From positions 725,729 to 789,728 of the forward strand of contig NW_001865043.1 of NCBI RefSeq assembly GCF_000002865.3: a DNA stretch of 64,000 bases, in the 5' to 3' direction. The notes beneath the pieces are model-generated. The model did no database searches and was not told the origin of the DNA. It was given only the letters and a program-made list of their open reading frames with translations. Source of the DNA: Monosiga brevicollis MX1 (taxonomy: Eukaryota > Opisthokonta > Choanoflagellata > Craspedida > Salpingoecidae). Shown in pieces: positions 60,061 through 64,000 of the stretch; position 1 is the first letter of the stretch, and every line of letters starts with the position of its first letter. Position numbers and translations under genes: made by a program.

Positions 60061-60879
60061 GACGACGAGAGCCGCGTGGCAGGTCGCGTGGTCGGTCGCG
60101 TGGAAGGTCGCGTGGAAGATCTGTAGCCGACTCCGACACTCGACGGGGTGGAGGGGAAGACGACGCTTTCCCTGTATCAAAATCAAAAAGAGCCGTGGTC
60201 GATGCTGGTTTGATGTCGGCAAGGTCGGTGCCGTGCCACCGCGTGATCGAGCAATTGTCGTGTGGACCGACGGGACCAATGCTGCATCGATCGAGCAAAC
60301 AACCGTGGCTCGATCTGAACGAGATGGGCGCTGCGGGTGAAGAGCTTTTCGAATGATGGAAATGTCAGGACTGAAAAATCCCGACCAATGAAGCAGACAG
60401 AACTCTCGAGGCAGGGGCAGCGGTCAAGAGGTCTTGGGTCGAGCGCACAACGTCCCGTACCATCAGCTGGCACGACAGCGACAGACAGACAGACAGACAG
60501 ACGGAGGGACGGGAGGACGGGGAGAACACGCACAGGGATGACGGACGGTATGAGAATGTCCTTTCGAGCAACACTCAAACACGCAACACACGCAACACAC
60601 GCAACATAAGAAAGATGGAGGCGTGGATGGGGAGGGGACACTCGCGACGGATGGCACATTCAGTGGCTGCGAGCGGTGCGGGATCGGCACGGCTGGATCG
60701 TGGCAGCAAATCTGGCAGGTGCAGGACCCCTTGTTCAAGCGGATACTGATGCCGCGATCAACGAGAGATGATCAGCACAGCCGGCGCCTCTCCAGCGATC
60801 GGCCGTCAGACCCACACACAGCGCCACCACAAAATTCCCAAAGGAAACAAAAAGATGGCGACGTCATCATCTGGGAAAT

Positions 60880-60996
<117 letters not shown>

Positions 60997-61870
60997 GGAT
61001 TTTTGGCTTAGGAGGCGTGCACATGAAGACATGAAGACGGAGGGGCAAGACTGGGCTTGAAAAAGGTGTGTGTGTCCTTGATCTGTTGCAAGATCAAAAG
61101 GTGATGGTCAACATTCCCATCTCACGAGGATGAGCATGGGTGATGCGGCTTCTGAAGGCTGCCGTCACCACACCACTTCCTGAGACCACTGAACCTTTCC
61201 CCGCTTGCCTCGTGGTCTGCAGGGTTTCCACCAGCAGGCATGAGACAGGCTCAAGAGGATCGCAAACGAGAGCTGCAACTGGTGCCACTCCATGTGAAGT
61301 CTTTGGAGCGTGCACGCACCGAATTGGGTCACGCCTTCGAGTGTGGCACTCGGAAAACAGATAGACGAGCCACTCTTCCCTGCCCTTTCCGCCTGAACCA
61401 CCTGAACGACCAAGATCCGAAGGGAAGTCAGTCTCAAGGGCGGGATGGGCTAGATGGACGAGTGTGCCAGTCATCCAGCTGCCGCGCAGAAGAAAGACGA
61501 GGCATCACAGACCCATGGCCAGGTTGCCCGACCCACAAACTTGCTGGTCAAGCCTACTGCCGACACTCTGAACACTTTCTGTCACACTCAGTAGGGGTTG
61601 CGAACTTTTTTGTCGCCTGTGTGATGACATCTGACATTTGATATCGAAATCGCTATATCTGACATGTGGTAGCGATTGTCAGCGTCCTGAGCCGCACGAG
61701 GCACAAGCATGATGCGATTGCCTTGATGTTGCAGTTTGTCACAACCGCTTTGGACATCACGCAATTCTCCGTCCATCCGTAAGAGAACGCAAGAGAGAGA
61801 GAGAGTATAAAACGTCTGACATTGTCGTCGTTTCCAGTGGTTGCCAGGGGGTTTGGATGTCAGACAACAA

Positions 61871-61914
61871 CGCACACACACACACACACACACACCACTC
61901 TCTCTCTCTCTTGC
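61871..61914. repeat. CA then CT dinucleotide tract
   Basis: About 11 CA units followed by about 7 CT units. With the TG tract 50 bp downstream it can pair as an inverted repeat. Confidence 0.85.
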
Positions 61915-61962
61915 TCCTGGCCCGAACGCAACACAGCTTGCCTCATGACCGCTGGCCTTGAA

Positions 61963-62112
<150 letters not shown>

Positions 62113-62270
62113 GAGGCGGTGTCTGCCACAGTCGAGCTGGGCGAGACGGCAATTTACAACTTGCCCCCGTAACCTCTTAATTCGGAGCAGACGGGATATC
62201 CATTTCAACTCGGTTGGACCACGGAAGATCAGCCTGATCGTCTCAAGGACTCACACAACTTACCATCAAG

Positions 62271-62672
62271 ATGCGTATGGCTTCCAATGACGAGCTGGAC
62301 GGCGCCATGACCCGGGCCAGTGTCAAGGCCGTCGAGGGTGGTGCCATCGGCCTCGCCGTGGGTTTGGCTGGCATGGCCGTCCTCAACCGCACCTGTATGT
62401 CACCTTGCCCATAGCTCGCATCACCTGCTTGTTCGTGCAACCATTCTCAACTCACCGCATCCCGTCGCCATTCTTGTGTACCCCGCGTAGCCACCTGGTA
62501 TCGCAAGCTGACGCAGCCTCTCAAGGCACTGAGCGTCGCCATGCCCATTATCGGCTTTATGATGGTCTATGGCGAGGAAGAGCTGCTGAAGATTGAACGT
62601 GAAGGGCACGCTGCCCATGAAGCCAAGCGTGTCGCCGAATTCCGCCGCCTCCAAGCCGAGAGCGCCAACTAG
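62271..62672 (+). CDS. Small two-TM protein, possibly mitochondrial (HIG1/Rcf2-like)
   Basis: Predicted 101 residues from exons 62271-62394 and 62491-62672, joined in phase. There are two hydrophobic segments, GGAIGLAVGLAGMAVL (about 24-39) and PLKALSVAMPIIGFMMVYGE (about 50-69), then a charged helical tail (EELLKIEREGHAAHEAKRVA). The order YRKL-x-PLKAL before the second segment recalls fungal HIG1/Rcf2-type proteins of respiratory supercomplexes, but I cannot confirm it without a profile search. The first of two close Met codons (62271 and 62277) is taken as start. Confidence 0.72.
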
Positions 62673-63121
62673 ACGATGTCACACGTACCCCTGGCCGCAT
62701 TTATTTTTATACCTGTGCGTTGTTGTTGTTGTTGTTGTTGTTTGTTCCTGCATGAGTTGGCTTGTCAGCCCCCTTGCTTGTCCCTGCTGTTCAGATGTGT
62801 GTAGTTCCTTTCCTTCCGCCTTATGCCCGCGTCCTGGGCGTGTGGTGATTGCTGCGCAATCGAAACCATACCATATTCCAGCCCGGTCTGAGCGAATTCA
62901 ACCTTCCTTCCCACTTGACCATCATATCACCTTCTTCTTCATCGTCAAATGCAGTCATGGTCCGCCCATGGGACACTGGTCAAATTAACATCCAAGCACG
63001 CCCCATCCGGCAAGCCGGGCAGAGGCCTTGATACAATCACGTTCCATTCTCTATTCATAACAACAAGTGCCGGTGCCCGGCACTTGCCTCGTCAAGCACG
63101 TGTATACTCGATGCGGTGTGT
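62673..63121. other. Convergent intergenic region
   Basis: Between the small two-TM gene (plus) and UQCC2 (minus). Contains a TTG/GTT repeat at 62719-62742. No coding signal. Confidence 0.4.
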
Positions 63122-63895
63122 CTATGCTTTGGTGTCATCAGTCGGTGCCGTGGAGGAGTCGCTCCGCTCAGCGGGCTTCTTCTTCTTGAGCATGCGCGCA
63201 AAAAAGCCGTCACGATTGTATTCCTCTTGTGCCGCTGCAAACGCCATCCCGCGGGCCCACACCACAGAGAGCTTGAGCCGTTTGCAGCCATTTGCAAGTT
63301 GTCTCTCTCATCTCAACCAAATCTGGCACATCCATGACACTGGACGTACCGGTTGACAGCCGCCCAAACCCCCATGACGTGCCCGTCTTGCCGGAAAACG
63401 TTGCATCCTCGCTCCGTTGATACTGTCAAACATCGTAGGTGCCAACAATGGTAAGCTTGGTGGCAGTGCGTTTCTACGCCCGACGTCCAAAGCACTGCCT
63501 GCTTGGCGTACCGCTTTCTTAAATGCTCCGTCGCTCAGCTGCTGCCAAGCCCGCAGCTCCTCTTTGGCCTTCCACACCTGATTGTGATGCAAGATAACGC
63601 CATGCACCCGCATGAATGAGAAGGCACAAAAAGACAACCACACTCGACCAAATGAAGCGAAGCGGACCGCGTCATCCGGCTCCCTTGTCCTTTTCTTTTT
63701 TTTTCTTTGCTCTTCTGTCGCTGCACCCGCTCTGACCTGTGCCGAGGATCCGCGCTCCAGCTTGGCAATGCGCTGCGGCAGATGCTGGCGTAGCTGCTCG
63801 CCCAAGTCTCGGCCCTTGCGAGCCGGATTGAGTGGCCATGCCTCCACCAACCGCCGAGCCGCTGCGCTCAGCGTACCAGCCCCCTTGCCCGCCAT
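63122..63895 (-). CDS. UQCC2: Complex III assembly factor UQCC2
   Basis: Predicted 136 residues (human 126); exons 63895-63737, 63577-63512, 63422-63350, 63234-63122, summing to whole codons. The N-terminus RRLVEAWPLNPARKGRDLGE aligns with human UQCC2 [20 protein letters not shown], including the diagnostic KRGRDLG/RKGRDLG and the following LRQ. A later block, SEDATFSG, matches human RDTSFSG. The C-terminus is Lys-rich (RMLKKKKPAE). UQCC2 (with UQCC1) assists synthesis and stability of cytochrome b in mitochondrial complex III. Exon 3 is the least certain. Confidence 0.85.
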
Positions 63896-64000
63896 GGCCC
63901 AAGACTCTGCAACCAGGCCACCACCCGTTAAAGCAGTTTTGGCCTACACCGAGCCAGGTGTCCTGACACACCCAACTGTCGTTCAAGGCCACGAGGTTAA
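63896..64000. other. Upstream edge of UQCC2
   Basis: About 100 bp before the UQCC2 start. Both strands have open frames to the window end, too short to judge. Confidence 0.3.

Noticed and set aside
61094-61641. Possible genes on both strands between the PDE and the small two-TM gene
   Set aside because: Neither frame shows a family motif, plausible splice partners or a start context; composition looks intergenic.

Overview
This window is nuclear DNA of a compact eukaryotic genome. Genes are split by short GT-AG introns (mostly 40-220 bp) and intergenic gaps are usually 0.2-1 kb. The gene set mixes animal-like genes: a KDM6/UTX-type JmjC protein, RAD51, HUS1, MIOX, SKIC3/TTC37, an NF-X1 family protein, XPR1, a PDE9-like phosphodiesterase, UQCC2 and a kinesin-14. 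I see no mobile element, rRNA, tRNA or CRISPR. High GC, small introns and this gene content suggest a unicellular holozoan, most likely a choanoflagellate (Monosiga-like). That identification is inference.

Layout. 0-12.6 kb, all on the plus strand: kinesin-14 with EF-hand and WW-like N-terminal parts; a tiny doubtful gene; an unrecognised Ser/Thr/Pro-rich protein; a KDM6-like protein that has lost residues needed for catalysis. 13-15 kb, minus: an unrecognised helical protein. 15.8-18.2 kb, plus: XPR1-type phosphate exporter. 18.8-25.5 kb, minus: a very large protein with a MUN-like region and a PDZ domain. 26.5-27.9 kb, minus: MIOX. 28.6-42.8 kb, plus: SKIC3, an NF-X1 protein and an ABC-F ATPase. 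43.1-51.8 kb, minus: a membrane-anchored ARM/SPRY protein containing a 50-N assembly gap. 52.3-53.9 kb, plus: mitochondrial ribosome recycling factor. 54.3-57.9 kb: RAD51 (minus) and HUS1 (plus), divergent. 58.4-60.1 kb, minus: PDE9-like enzyme. 62.3-62.7 kb, plus: a 101-residue two-TM protein. 63.1-63.9 kb, minus: UQCC2.

Most neighbours are unrelated in function. Three contexts stand out: the RAD51/HUS1 head-to-head pair (recombination and the 9-1-1 checkpoint clamp) sharing about 0.5 kb of upstream DNA; the MIOX/SKIC3 divergent promoter with a 14-bp tandem array that repeats an ATTGG (inverted CCAAT) box; and the run SKIC3 - NF-X1 - ABC-F, all with RNA or translation roles. For nine genes the spliced exons were assembled by hand from GT-AG sites and protein continuity, and their lengths sum to whole codons: kinesin 1099 aa, KDM6-like 676, XPR1 745, MIOX 280, NF-X1 1009, ABC-F 772, MRRF 276, RAD51 339, HUS1 290. 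The PDE (440), UQCC2 (136) and the 6.3-9.4 kb protein (796) also sum correctly. Exon edges may be off by a base where counted by eye. The large minus genes at 18.8-25.5 and 43.1-51.8 kb, part of SKIC3, and the 13-15 kb gene are only partly resolved.
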